Source: Gymnothorax reevesii
Taxonomy: Eukaryota > Chordata > Actinopteri > Anguilliformes > Muraenidae
Direction: 5' to 3'
Length of the DNA: 64,000 nt
Assembly: GCA_029721435.1 (NCBI GenBank)
Contig: CM056580.1
Location: 78,083,367-78,147,366, forward strand
Made by a program: the position numbers and the translations under genes
Shown here: piece after piece, positions 1 to 10,852 of the stretch
Position numbering within the stretch: position 1 is the stretch's first letter
How the letters are laid out: each line of letters starts with the position of its first letter
The notes under the pieces: model-generated
Databases searched by the model: none
Told to the model about the DNA's origin: nothing
Seen by the model: the letters and a program-made list of their open reading frames with translations, nothing else

Positions 1-350
1 CAATGATGAGGCCTTCATAGCCTTTGCAATTTGACATTGAGGAACATTGTTTTCAAAGTATTTCGCAACTGTTTTACGTTAGCCTTCACAGGTTGGAGAG
101 AAAAAACTTGGCAATCTTTATTTCTCAGAGACTCAGCCTCTCTAAGACATCCCTTTTATAGCCAATCATGTTACACACCTGATGCCAGTTAACTTAATTA
201 CTTGCTAAATGCTTTTTCAGCTGATTCTCTTATATATTAATGGCTTTTCACCCCTTTTTTTGGCCTGTGTCCCAACTTTTTAGAAACCTGTTGCAACCAG
301 AAAATTTGAAACTTTGTGGATAAAAATGTAAAATGTCTCAGTCTCAGCAC
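1..350 (-). mobile_element. Tc1/mariner-like element, 5' end, cut by window edge
   Basis: On the minus strand, bases 1-62 translate to a helix-turn-helix stretch (NNVPQCQIAKAMKASSL) that lines up with the transposase N-terminus of the Tc1 element at 11541-13129 (NNIPQRAIARNLGISSS). The rest, up to about base 350, is the noncoding leader of such an element; it contains the string GTGTCCCAACTTTTT, common near the ends of fish Tc1 copies. The catalytic part lies off the left edge. A stop codon lies in the leader, and the right boundary was not resolved because no clear terminal repeat was found. Confidence 0.6.
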
Positions 351-2045
351 TGACAGACCTGAAATTTAACACATTCATTCCTTAGGTAGTACTTCAATTG
401 TGATTTTTTTTTCAGACTTTTCTGAGACAGTGACCTGGGGACCTCTGGTTGATTTGGGATGTAATGACCCTATGACCTTAGTTGATGCACTTACAGTATT
501 ACTTACTCTGGATAAAAGCTTCTGCCAAATAAATTCAACTGCCTGGTTCAAAAACCAGGCTACTGAGTTTTGCCACATACCTCTGCCTTACCACATTCTT
601 CCTGTTTCTCTTACATATCCTGTGAAATATCATATCCTGCAAAATACAGGCCCAAAATATTTTTTTAAAAAGAGGTCACAGCTGACAGGCGTTTGCTCAA
701 AGGAGAAACGCCATCTATGCCCCTCCTGAGATGACAGCGTGTGCTGTCAAAATTTAATTGATAATTGTGTCAAATTAGACTCAACAAACCCTGACTTGAT
801 TACTGCCAGCCATGTTTAATGTGAGAATGATTTCAATGGAAAGTGAAACTTATTTGAACCTGTCAATCTGAAAAGGGATTGAACGCTATTTCTGAGGTTC
901 AGAGACCACAGTGCTTCGTCCCCAATGTGCGTTTCAGTATATAAATTGACAGACAGCCAACAGGCTTCAAGAGAAAGTAGGAAGTTGGAGTAAAGTCAAA
1001 TGCTCTTTACTGTCGTGGTCAATCTCAAAAAAAGTATTTCTGTCAACCTGAAATGTCACATGAGTAACACAAGGTCACAAGTGATATCCCTGGAGAAACC
1101 TGCTTATCTCACCATTAAGTCTTACAGTGGTGCCCCCTTAATTCATAGGACGAAAAATGGGTTTAACTAGGAATGTCACTTGCGACCTTGTGGTAATACA
1201 GAGAGACTGCAGCAATTTCTGGATGCCATTTAAACAATATCATAAGTCCACATGCAAAAAGGATGCAACCAGCAGCCACAGAAGGGTACAAAAAAAATAA
1301 AAAATTTCACTAATGCTTGCGCTAGTAGCTGAGTGGAAACGCAGTGGTTTGAGCAACTGATTCATGTGCGGAGAATATGGGTATCAACAACCTGAAACAA
1401 TTAGACCGTTTTTCTAACCAGACAAAGTAACATTTAATTTGACCCCAGGATTTTTTTAAAATTTGGACATAAGCTGAAACTTGTTGGAGACTCTTTGTTC
1501 TTTAACCATTCTTCTGAATGACAAATGCCATACATCATTCGGCATAATTTAAAACCAGGTATTTGTCTAATTTTTAGAGGTCACTTAAATTAACTTCTTC
1601 ATTCATGTCATTTGGTTGCAATCACATCTGGAAAGCCATAAAACCTCTGTATTTGCTTGGCTAGTTAATGCTCTCCTCTGGGACCAATGTTGGTATTTTG
1701 TTCATTCCCTATAAAGCTTAAGATGACTATGGACTCACGTTTTTTTTTTTTTTTTATAAGACTCTGCATGACTTCCTGCATGTTCATCTTGAGTTCTACA
1801 GCATGTTCTTCTAAATGGCTGTAATATAACAGAAGCAGTGAAGTAATTGTTACAAATGAATAGAGGAACACAAAACTCTGCAGACTCACAGAACTCTTTA
1901 AATGGTCCCTCGTTTTATCTAAAGTACATTTAGTCATAAAGACAATGTAACATACATAACAGACTTAGTCAGTTAGCAGTGGTCAGATTTATATTTTATT
2001 CAATTAATTGAGCAATTGAGCATTTTTTTCCCCTTCCATATTGGC
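351..2045. other. No gene; degenerate repeats
   Basis: No convincing coding sequence. A 109-codon open frame at 400-729 has no recognisable motif. Around 1322-1395 there is a degenerate tRNA-like SINE head (CTGAGTGGAAACGCAGTGG followed by a poor B-box). A T17 run sits near 1740. The rest is unclassified AT-rich sequence. Confidence 0.5.
501..540 (+). repeat. SINE/LINE 3'-tail motif fragment
   Basis: The string CTCTGGATAAAAGCTTCTGC is the conserved segment that precedes the short-repeat tail of a widespread fish retroposon family. A second copy with its TGTAA repeat tail is at 28452-28710. Only the tail is visible here. Confidence 0.45.
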
Positions 2046-3440
2046 AATAGAGCTCCGGACCCCACGTGACTCCTTTTGTTTTACGCCACCATTTTGGCAG
2101 TAAAAGCTAAAGCGAAAATGAATGGCGCTAGTGCTGACTTCAAGCCATTAGAGTTAATTGCCCGCTTTACATGTCAAGAAATTGAGCTATATAATTCAAC
2201 ACTTAATAGGTTAAACATTATTGACCCTTATAATGCCTCAGGAGTGCTTTTCCCAAGTATTGACTCAGCCGGCTCAGACAATGTTCCAGACCTGCAGTAT
2301 CCAGCAACTACAAATACCTGATCAACTTTCCCTTCATAGAGTCTCTCAAAGCATACAAGAGCCTTGAGGGATACAAATGGACGCAATTTAGCTTTGTGAT
2401 GAATAGGGCCTGTGTCAGGAAACTTCTTTTTTGTGCTGGCTGCATCCGTTTTTAATGCAAATACAATGAAGTTTAGCATTGACAGCGCTCAACGTCCTCA
2501 GCAACCAAAACGTCCTCAGCTTACAGCTTTTTCCCACGGCGCTCTCGGCTGGAAATAGTTCAACTTTTGGAACACCGCCGGGCTCATTAATGTCACTTCT
2601 CTCTCGCTGACAAATCATAATCGTAAATTGGGAGGCACTAACAATATCAATAGTGAGAAACGTTTCCTGCTGCTACAGTCGAGTTTCTAATCAATTAGCT
2701 TGCTACAGTTTAAGTTTGCTTACTGTTCCCCATTTTGGGACATGAAGTTTGCTGACAAATTATTCAGTTTTAATGTTTACGACAACTGTAGACCCCAACA
2801 GCTTTAGCCAGCTTGGTACTCTGTGATTGCTTAGGTTCCCATTTATTTTAATCTGGGTCACTAGATTTCCCAAAGCATGGTTGGGAGCTACATTAGCAAC
2901 TTCGCTACATAGTCGGAATCATTGACTTTATTCGGTTCCAATTGCACTTTTGGGAAATTAACATTCATTAGCTTAGTTGCGACAGTTATTCGCGGTTTCA
3001 TTTCATTGAATAACGATGCATTTACAACGATGCATAGAGGAAATGCTCACACAGTCTTAGCAACTTTTAGCAAAAATCAGCGCTAGAGAGCAGCGCTCTG
3101 TAAATGTGATCACGGGCGCTTACAGCTCTGAAATAAAGCGCTGCCTGTGAACGCAGGTCTTAAGTGCCTCTTCATCACAGTTACGTTAGCATTAGCAACT
3201 GGGCAGAATAACGTAACTAGCTATTCGCTCTGCTTAAGGTGTATGTTAACTAGCTTGTGTCACCACGTTATCAAAGTTTGAATGACTGTCCAAATTACCT
3301 AAGAAATAAAATTATTCACTTTTCATGAATATAATCAGCAAATTAGCTGCTTGCCGTATGCCTGCCAGTGTTTTTAACCACACACTTCACTGCCAATATG
3401 GCGATTTCTGATTGCATGACGTCACCCCCGGAGCTCTATT
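2046..3440. mobile_element. DNA transposon with short terminal inverted repeats, family not recognised
   Basis: The block begins AATAGAGCTCCGG and ends with its exact reverse complement CCGGAGCTCTATT, giving 13-bp perfect inverted ends 1,395 bp apart. Similarity continues inward more weakly (CCCACGTGA against GGTGACGTCA). Near the left end a short open frame starts at 2118. No clear target duplication was found. It is probably a nonautonomous or internally decayed cut-and-paste element; the superfamily cannot be assigned by eye. Confidence 0.6.
2118..2321 (+). pseudogene. Short ORF remnant inside the 2046-3440 DNA element
   Basis: The frame starts at ATG 2118 and runs 67 codons (MNGASADFKPLELIARFTCQ...). 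It sits just inside the left inverted end, as transposon coding starts often do. Downstream in the same frame the sequence is closed by stops, although bases 2322-2460 still look weakly coding in other frames. I do not recognise the family and see no catalytic motif. Best read as the N-terminal remnant of an element protein. Confidence 0.35.
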
Positions 3441-3741
3441 AATGAAATTTGCAAATTTTAAATGACCTACAGGTGAGCAGTGATCTGAAGTGTTTCAATG
3501 TGAATCTCTGCAAAGGATCAGGGGCCTTATTTATAAACGGTGCGTAGGCACGAAAAAGATACGTACGTCACTTTCTTTGCATATTTCTGATTTATAAAAA
3601 CAAACTTGACATTAAAAAAGGGAAATTATAAATATTATGCGTTATGTCAATAAATTCCAAGTCCATCTTGATTAAATAAATGAAAATTCCATGCAGTTTA
3701 TATTACTAATAGGTTTATACATTAGGTTATTTGTCATTTTT
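3441..3741. other. Noncoding; MITE-like fragment
   Basis: No gene. Bases 3519-3610 contain CAGGGGCCTTATTTATAAAC and GTGCGTAGGCAC, resembling an end of a hAT-type fish MITE. No matching opposite end was found before the LTR at 3742. Confidence 0.4.
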
Positions 3742-4761
3742 TGTCATGATTCTGCCCTTTCATGTGTTGTCCCGTGCTTATTTGTGCTTGTGATTTACTT
3801 TCGTTTCTTTTATTTCCAGCTCTCAGTTCAGCCGTCTGACAATTGCTCCTAATCTGTTTCCAGTGGTGTCGTGTGATTGCCTTCAGCGTGCCTGTGTCTC
3901 GTCATCCAATCACGTTTCTACTTTCGGTTTGGCTTTGGTATTTCATTCATTGCTTCCAGCTGTCTTTAATTCCAAGTCTCGCAAAACTGAGTGAATGCGT
4001 TCTCTGATAGGATATTACTAACACGTACTAACCAGCACTTATTAAGGGTGATTGTAAATATTTCGTCACGTAGTATTAACCTTGATTAACTCATTTAGCG
4101 AACGTAGGTGTTTCTGGCTTTTGTGATTTCAATCTGAGCTCCCTGTTTAACTACATTTAAACTGTGCTTTTCCTTTCGCTTTTCTTGTGCTGCTTTTTCC
4201 TTGTCACGTTTAGATTGACTTATCTAAACTGTCTAGCTTGATTGCTCGTCTCAGCGTCTTGTCTCGAGCCATTATTGTTAACGCGGTCCTCCTGTGATTG
4301 TTTATTAGTCCCATGTGTTTCTGTTTCAGTGTGATTGCATTCCGAGTCCCCGCCTCCTCTCGTGATTATTTAAGCTCCAGTTCTCCACGCGATTGTCAGA
4401 CGGTTCCTCGTATTTGTCTACATGGTGAAGTCTCAGCTCCTTGTGCGTTCTGAGTGTCTCCCGTGTACGATTCCCGAGTCTTTGTTTGCTGCGCTTTAGG
4501 TCTTGTCTGCCCCGTGTATAAGTCTCCTAGTGTGTCCGTCAGTATAGTTAGGTTCAGTTTTTGTTTTCTTAGTTTGTCCTCTCTTGGAGTGAGTATTTCT
4601 GTTTCCCCCTGCCTTTGGCAGCGTACCTTAGTTCTCCCATTTTTCAGTGCTTGTGCACAGTGTCTTGTTTCTGGCGTGTCTGCCACTTTTCCCTTGGTGT
4701 TTTGTGTTTCAAGAAACACTTCTGGATCCTGCACCTGGTGTTCCTCTGACCTCTTCTTACA
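3742..4761 (+). mobile_element. Solo LTR, about 1.02 kb (family A, copy 1)
   Basis: The block starts TGTCATGATTC and ends CTCTTCTTACA, with the TG...CA ends of an LTR, flanked on both sides by TTTTT as a 5-bp target duplication (weak, because it is a homopolymer). A colinear copy lies inverted at 15834-16860 with its own duplication, which independently confirms both ends. No protease, reverse transcriptase, PBS or polypurine tract belongs to it. Two 112-codon overlapping frames at 4396-4792 are chance readings of LTR sequence. Confidence 0.8.
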
Positions 4762-4961
4762 TTTTTATTCTTTTGTGCGTATGTATTATTAGGTATGAAA
4801 TCCATGCAAATTTTTATAAATAAGGCTCCAGGTCTTTAAAAAATGTTTGCCGAGAACGTCAAAGGTATAAGTATCTACCTTCTTTGCAAAATGTTGACTT
4901 GTCCATTATGTTGCATTATCCAATGCAGAAACTGCAAGTTTGACCTGTGTGTAATTCATAG
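4762..4961 (+). other. Short coding-like segment left of Gypsy-1
   Basis: An open frame runs from about 4843 to the Gypsy-1 insertion point. Across the 4-bp ATAG duplication it stays in phase with the sequence right of the element for a few codons, until a stop near 11433. It includes closely spaced cysteines (CPLCC, CRNC). It may be part of an old gene or element broken by later insertions. No family recognised. Confidence 0.25.
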
Positions 4962-5180
4962 TGTGAGACTTTTTTATTTTGGAATTAACTGTCTCTGTAA
5001 TTTTGCCCGGGAGAGACTGGGGTCAAGGGGTGTGAAAAGGAGGGGTGGTGATGAACCGAGGGAGAGAAGTATATCGGGCAGTGCACAGGACGGTTGGATA
5101 TTGGGTTAGCTGTAGATTAAAGTTTACCTCTGAGTTCTGGAACACCAAGTCTTCCCCTTTGTTAAACCCTACGCCTTACA
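4962..5180 (+). repeat. Gypsy-1 5' LTR
   Basis: Starts TGTGAGACTT and ends CGCCTTACA; 219 bp, short for a gypsy element. The match to 11192-11408 defines it. It is followed directly by TATCTGGTGGCAGCGGTG, the likely primer-binding site region. Confidence 0.93.
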
Positions 5181-5200
5181 TATCTGGTGGCAGCGGTGTT
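5181..5200 (+). other. Candidate primer-binding site of Gypsy-1
   Basis: TGGTGGCAGCGGTG begins four bases after the 5' LTR. Its position and TGG start fit a tRNA-primed minus-strand start. The priming tRNA was not identified. Confidence 0.5.
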
Positions 5201-5525
5201 TGGAAGTTACGCTTATATCGGTGCGTTTACAAGTACTCGTGTGTACTTCTACTCAAATGGATGGGTAACGTGCTCATTTCTTTTGGCTTTCCATTCCCTT
5301 GCTACATCCTCTCTCACTGCCCGTGCGGTTTACGTAACGTTTGACGGAGAATATAAGTACTTCGGTTGAGTGCAGACTTTTCCCTCCCTATAAGTTTGCG
5401 CTAAGTCACTGAATTCTCCGTTTCATACGGAAAAATAGATCTTTTGAAAGTTTTGGACTGGTCTGGACTGATTTTGTTTGACGCATACACACTTTTTTTT
5501 TTTTTTTTCGCTACGGTTTTCAGAA

Positions 5526-6660
5526 ATGGCGGACGCGGTAGCTGCCCCGATTGTTCAGTTTAAGGCTGTTTTTCCGCCCGAATTTACTGGAGAGGGTAAC
5601 GAAAGTTTTTCACAGTGGGCTCGCCGCTTCGAAGTGTGCTGCGAGGCCTCCGGTATGGACAATGCGCAGTTGGCTGAGGTACTCCCGTCCAGGCTGGCAG
5701 GCGCTGCATTCAGCTATTGGGACAGCCTTTCTGCAACCGTCAAAAGCGATTACGCAGAAACTTGTAAACAATTGCAAACCGTTTTTGGACAAACACGAAC
5801 TTCGCACTTTTCAGACATACCTGAATGCTAGACCTCGTCTTAATGAGCCGTTGGAGGTTTATGCTGCTGAGCTGCGCCGTCTGGTGCTACTGGCATTCCC
5901 TGACTATGGCGATACCCCTATTGCAGGAGAAATTTTCAGGCGTTTCATTTCCGGACTTGACCCTATGCTTCAAGCTAAACTGTATGAGTTTGGTGTAGCT
6001 ACTTTGGATGAAGCCATTAAGGTGGCAGGTCAGTGTGAGAGCACGCTCTACTTTTGGCCTACATGGGCCTTCCCCAACGGATCGCACACCTCCAGCTACA
6101 GCTATGACGGCAGTCCACAGGCTCACTCGGTCTGCTGATGAAAAGCTGTCAGCCCAACTGCGTGAACTGACTTTGAAAGTTGATGATTTGCAGGCAATTG
6201 TTACCTCACTGTCTTCCACACAGACACAAAGGGCCGGCTCAGTTCAACCCTCAGAGCGGACTCGCAATAACTAATGTCCCACATGTACCAGCCATCTGCA
6301 CTCCACGGCAGCAGACGACTCCTACAGGCGGGGGCGGTCCCCAGCACGTACGCATGATGGCAGAGCCTACCGCAGCCCCAGTCCTCGGCGCTATGAACGG
6401 CGCCGCGACGCTTCTACGATCGTCAGTACAGGAGGCACGAAGGACATTCGGAGGAGGGTGCCCCTGTCCGGCATGGCTACTCTCCTCATGCCCAACGGAG
6501 TGCCAGCCCGGGTTCCGGGTACAGCGTGCGTGACAACGGCAGGGAGGAGTATGGTGGGCACCGGTCTCCAAGTCCACGGCTCCCCCATACCCGCCGTGTC
6601 TACTTCGCTGAGGGGCAGCAGACGGGAAACGAGTTGTAGCTGGAGATGAGGGCCAGTCTC
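5526..6660 (+). pseudogene. gag: Gypsy-1 gag, frameshifted
   Basis: Gag forms the particle that packages the element RNA. Coding starts at ATG 5526 (MADAVAAPIVQFKAVFPPEF). A capsid-like region includes FSQWARRFEVCC and, after a frame change near 5795, LNARPRLNEPLEVYAAELRR. A second frame change near 6050 leads into a leucine-rich, probably helical stretch that closes at 6274. The following 380 bases read as an arginine/serine-rich tail in another frame. No CCHC zinc knuckle is visible, so RNA binding may rest on the basic tail. The shifts show this copy is broken. The last part stays in phase with pol upstream of its first usable start. Confidence 0.8.
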
Positions 6661-6674
6661 CAGCTTCTTCGCCA

Positions 6675-9600
6675 GTGGCCCGAGCACTGCCTGCAGTGGA
6701 TACGCTGAGTACTACAAGTACACCTTATGTCAAAGGGCTCCTGGAAGACCAGGAGGTCAGTGTTTTCCTTGACACAGGTTCTGGCTTGTCACTTATCAGT
6801 GACACCATACGCCAGACTATTCCTTCACTGAAACATCGCCCCCTGGTGCGGGACTGTAAAATCGCGCACACCCTCACTGGACAATTACTAGACATTCTTG
6901 GTTCATTGATTGTTACATTGCACATTGGGAAACACACCGTGATTGTAGATGTATATGTTGTTAGAGATTCCAAGCAAAATGTTTTACTCGGATGGGATTT
7001 CCTTCAAAAACATGGTGCCTCAATTAACACAGCTGCAGGGGTTTTGGTGTTTAAAGATGAAAAGATTAATTTGCTTCGTACCTCTGAAACTCTACCTTTT
7101 TGTTGTAATGTGTCCCTACTGTCAGCAGTCTCTGTGCCCCCTTTGACGGAAATGGTGGTTCCAGCATCTGTTGCATGTGCTAGTGAAATAGGGGTCCAAC
7201 TTTATGGTTTCCAGGGTGTACTTGAACCATTTGTTCATGCTGATAAGGGTTTTGCGGTTGCTCGTAGCTTCTCTTCGGTAGAGAACGGACTCACACTGGT
7301 CCATCTACTTAACCCCACACACCAAGATGTGCTGTTGCCTAAAGACATGCATGTGGGTCAGTTTTTTTCAGTGCGGAACAAGCCCTCTGACTATTTCACT
7401 CCAGCTGAGTGTTCAGCAGTGCAGGCTGGTCAAGCTCCCATCTTGTGTGATTTTCCTGATGTACAAATACCTGAGGAGGCATTTAGTGCAACTGACCAGG
7501 AGAAAATTAAATGTCTCCTACGCGAGAACCGAGATGTTTTCAGCAATAGTTCTACGGACCTAGGCCGAACCGATCTAATCACACACAAAATATGCACGTC
7601 ATCGGCATTGCCGATGCGCCAAAGGGCATACCGCATACCTCCTTTAGTGAGAGGAGAGATTCAGAAGCAGGTGCAGAAACTACTTGATGCAGATTTGATT
7701 GAGCCAAGTGACAGTCTTTGGGCCTCTCCTGTACTTTTGGTCCGTAAAAAGGACGGCTCTTACCGATTTTGTATCGACTATAGGCGTTTGAACTCCGTCA
7801 CAATCAAAGACGCGCATCCCCTTCCACGCATAGACGATAGTCTTGATGCACTCTCGGGAGCTACTTTGTTCAGTACGTTAGACATGTCCAGTGGCTACTG
7901 GCAGATAAAAATGGAGGAAAGCGATAAAGACAAAACTGCGTTCACAACAGGTGATTCACTCTATCATTTCAAGGTCATGCCAATGGGCCTTACTAATGCT
8001 CCGCCCACATTTCAGCGATTAATGGAGCTGGTGCTGCGTGGCCTCCAGTGGTCTAAGACCCTAGTCTACCTCGATGACATTATTGTCTTCAGTAAGTCTT
8101 TAGACGAGCACATAAGCAGTCTCAGTGAGGTGTTTCACCGATTGCGTCGGGCGGGGCTAAAACTACACCCACAAAAATGGCAACTGTGTAGAGACACTGT
8201 ATTGTTCTTGGGTCATGTGGTCTCTAAAGATGGTATCAGCCCGGATATCAAAGTCACCGAAAAGGTTCTGAATTGGCCTCGCCCTGCTTCAGCTACAGAA
8301 GTACGGGCTTTTGTCGGTCTTTGCTCCTATTACCGGCGTTTTATCCGAGACTTTGCAGAGAAAGCAGCACCGTTGCACCGTCTGACACAAAAGAATGCAA
8401 AATTTATTTGGACCAACCAATGCGAAGATGCCTATCAGTATTTTAAGAACACACTCTCGTGCCCTCCAATTCTCACCTATCCAGACTTTACGCAACCATT
8501 TGTACTTTACATAGATGCGTCGCACAATGCAATTGGTTCAGTACTCGCCCAGGAACAGCAGGGTATAGAAAAAGTGGTAGCTTATGCCAGTCATGTTCTT
8601 AATGCTACTGAGGGTAACTGGTCCACGTTTGACCGAGAGTGGTGGGCAATAGTATGGTCTGTCAGGCATTTTTCGCATTACCTGCAAGGGCGCCCCTTTA
8701 TGATTGTTACCGATCACCGCCCTTTATTGGGCCTGAAAAAGATGGCCATCGAACGTGACCCCACAGGACGCAGGGCTCGTTGGGCTTTAGAACTGGATGT
8801 GTTTGATTGGTTCATAAAGCACAGGGACGGCGCACAACATGGAAACGCTGACGCATTGTCCAGGCGTCCCAGCGATACCCCACCTGAAATTATGCGGGTT
8901 GGGCATGCACATCAAGGTGACGGTGAGCAAGCGGCCTTGCAGTCTACAACATCTAGTGTGTCACTTAGTGTTCACTCCATTGTTGATTTCACACAGGCAT
9001 TTTCCATTGATATGCTGCAGCGTCAAAAAGAGGACGCAACACTGTCCACAGTACGAGACTGGTTAACCAGAGGCAGAAAACCGCCATATTGGGCTGCGAG
9101 GAAAACCACTCCGGCATTGAGGGTGTTTTGGCGACAGTTTGATAGGCTGTGTTTGCAGGACGGCAAAATCTATCGTAATTCTTGTGACACACCGGGGGCT
9201 AAACCCATGCTGCATGTTGTTGTGCCAGATAATGTTAGACCTTTAGTGCTCCAGTTTGTACATGGTCATCCTTCAGTTGGCCACCAGGGCCCCAAAAAGG
9301 TACTCTCCAGAGCCCGTGAGCAGTATTACTGGCCTTTCATGGCAAGAGATATTGAAGCTTACTGTCAACAGTGCGAGGCTTGTCAGTCAAGGTCCAAGCC
9401 AGTACCTGGTAATCTAGCTCCCCTCCAAACCATTAAGGCTGATCGCCCATTCCAAAGGGTGGCTGCAGACATTACTGAGCTCCCTATAACCCCATCAGGA
9501 CACAGGTACATTCTGGTCTTACAAGACTACTTTACCAAATATGTAAATTTGTATCCTATGAAGGATCAAACAGCCATAACAGTAGCACGCTGTGTTTTTG

Positions 9601-10190
9601 AGAAATACATCACTGAGCATGGGGTGCCAGAATATTTTCACACAGATCAGGGATGCCAGTTTGAGGCAGATTTGGTCCAAGAGCTGTGTGACAAACTGGG
9701 TGTGAAGAAGACCAGAACCTCTCCCTATCATCCAGAGGGAGATGGTCTAATAGAGAGGTTTAACCGCACTTTAAAAGACCAATTGGCTAAATGTATGTAC
9801 AAGAGAAGCGAGCCCTGGGACACGCTACTAAATTCTATTCAACTATCTTACAACACTAGTGTCCATACTAGCACTGGGTACACACCATTTTTTCTTGTAC
9901 ATGGGCGTGAGGCCAGATTACCTGTACACCTCCTTTTGTCTGCACCAGGTGAGCCATCTTGTGGGTTCCCTGGAACCCCAGCAGAGTTTGCTACTGCCAT
10001 ATGCAGAAATCTGCAGCTGGCATACCAGGCCAGCCAAGAAAAATGGCAGTATGCCCACCTTCAGCAAAAGACCCAGTATGACAAAAAGGTGAAGTATTCA
10101 CCTTATCTAGAAAGGGACTTGGTTTGGTTAAATCAGGGGTGTCCAATCTTATCCGTGAAGGGCCGATGTGGGTGCAGGTCTTTGTTTTAG
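6675..10190 (+). CDS. pol: Gypsy-1 pol: protease, reverse transcriptase, RNase H, integrase
   Basis: One open frame of about 1,170 codons encodes the enzymes that copy and integrate the element. The protease active site FLDTGSG is near residue 33. Reverse transcriptase includes FCIDYRRLN, AFTTGDSLYHF and the catalytic YLDD near residue 464. RNase H has LYIDAS near 608 and VTDHRPL. Integrase has the HHCC zinc module (HGHPSVGHQG...CQQCEAC) near 862-900 and a DDE core: AADITELP, HTDQG, and E in GDGLIERF near 1020. The final 18 codons are read into a MITE inserted at 10134, so the native frame stops there and resumes after 10338. The open frame continues upstream of 6675 without an ATG, so pol is probably made as a gag fusion or by frameshift. 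Confidence 0.94.
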   Translation: MARALPAVDTLSTTSTPYVKGLLEDQEVSVFLDTGSGLSLISDTIRQTIPSLKHRPLVRDCKIAHTLTGQLLDILGSLIVTLHIGKHTVIVDVYVVRDSKQNVLLGWDFLQKHGASINTAAGVLVFKDEKINLLRTSETLPFCCNVSLLSAVSVPPLTEMVVPASVACASEIGVQLYGFQGVLEPFVHADKGFAVARSFSSVENGLTLVHLLNPTHQDVLLPKDMHVGQFFSVRNKPSDYFTPAECSAVQAGQAPILCDFPDVQIPEEAFSATDQEKIKCLLRENRDVFSNSSTDLGRTDLITHKICTSSALPMRQRAYRIPPLVRGEIQKQVQKLLDADLIEPSDSLWASPVLLVRKKDGSYRFCIDYRRLNSVTIKDAHPLPRIDDSLDALSGATLFSTLDMSSGYWQIKMEESDKDKTAFTTGDSLYHFKVMPMGLTNAPPTFQRLMELVLRGLQWSKTLVYLDDIIVFSKSLDEHISSLSEVFHRLRRAGLKLHPQKWQLCRDTVLFLGHVVSKDGISPDIKVTEKVLNWPRPASATEVRAFVGLCSYYRRFIRDFAEKAAPLHRLTQKNAKFIWTNQCEDAYQYFKNTLSCPPILTYPDFTQPFVLYIDASHNAIGSVLAQEQQGIEKVVAYASHVLNATEGNWSTFDREWWAIVWSVRHFSHYLQGRPFMIVTDHRPLLGLKKMAIERDPTGRRARWALELDVFDWFIKHRDGAQHGNADALSRRPSDTPPEIMRVGHAHQGDGEQAALQSTTSSVSLSVHSIVDFTQAFSIDMLQRQKEDATLSTVRDWLTRGRKPPYWAARKTTPALRVFWRQFDRLCLQDGKIYRNSCDTPGAKPMLHVVVPDNVRPLVLQFVHGHPSVGHQGPKKVLSRAREQYYWPFMARDIEAYCQQCEACQSRSKPVPGNLAPLQTIKADRPFQRVAADITELPITPSGHRYILVLQDYFTKYVNLYPMKDQTAITVARCVFEKYITEHGVPEYFHTDQGCQFEADLVQELCDKLGVKKTRTSPYHPEGDGLIERFNRTLKDQLAKCMYKRSEPWDTLLNSIQLSYNTSVHTSTGYTPFFLVHGREARLPVHLLLSAPGEPSCGFPGTPAEFATAICRNLQLAYQASQEKWQYAHLQQKTQYDKKVKYSPYLERDLVWLNQGCPILSVKGRCGCRSLF

Positions 10191-10338
10191 CCCAGTGCTA
10201 CAACACCTGATCCCAGTAATTAACTGATCAGAAGGTTCAATCAGGAACTTGATGAGTAGAATCAGGTGTATTAGTGTTGGGCTGTGACAAAAACCAGCAG
10301 CCACACCGGCCCTTTGTGGATTAGATTGGACACCCCTG
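10134..10338. mobile_element. hAT-type MITE inside Gypsy-1 pol
   Basis: A 205-bp insert with ends CAGGGGTGTCC and GGACACCCCTG, flanked by a perfect 8-bp duplication GGTTAAAT (10126-10133 and 10339-10346). Inverted CAGGGG ends and an 8-bp duplication are the hAT pattern. It has no coding capacity. A relative at 40299-40495 has similar ends and also an 8-bp duplication. Confidence 0.93.
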
Positions 10339-10346
10339 GGTTAAAT

Positions 10347-10852
10347 GATCCAGCTCACTCCAGGTGTAAACTTGCACCACGCTGGAAGGGTCCTTATGTT
10401 GTCCTTCAGTCAATACAGCCAGCAGACGGACAGGGTGTGTTATATGTAATCAGGCAAAAAAATATGCTGGACGGGTCTACACAAGTGGTACATCATAATC
10501 GTTTGAAGAGGTATCTGATTCCTATTCACCCACCTCTAGCACTCGATGGCAGCTCGCGGCATGTCCCTCAGGTTAAAGGGAAGCTGCCATCACCCTGTGA
10601 CCCTACAAGTCCACCCATCTCGGATGGCTCGGCAGAATTGCCCTCGCTCATTTTTTCAGGGAGGTTGGTCTAGCCCAGGGACCATCCGTGGTACAGCCTT
10701 CTGCGCAGCCTGATGCACACGAGGCTGCAGCTGGTTCACAGTGTTGTGACGACATTCTCAGTGTTGTTAATGATTGCCCCCAAACAGTCAGACCTTCAGG
10801 TCGTAGACCTGTCAAAATGCCTGTTCGTTTCAAGGACTTTGTTCTTGAGTGA
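10347..10852 (+). pseudogene. Gypsy-1 pol C-terminus beyond the MITE
   Basis: The frame picked up after the MITE duplication encodes a GPY/F-like module (LAPRWKGPYVVLQ), typical of the integrase C-terminus in many Ty3/gypsy elements. It ends at a stop near 10673. A different frame then carries a plausible tail to the stop at 10850-10852 (MPVRFKDFVLE), so one frameshift probably lies near 10665. No chromodomain is apparent. Confidence 0.7.

Noticed and set aside
400..729. 109-codon open frame
   Set aside because: No motif, low complexity at the end, overlapped by a minus-strand frame and a retroposon tail.
1322..1395. Possible tRNA gene
   Set aside because: B box is degenerate and arms do not pair; at most a decayed SINE head.
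4396..4792. Two overlapping 112-codon frames on opposite strands
   Set aside because: They lie in a noncoding LTR whose second copy does not keep the frames.
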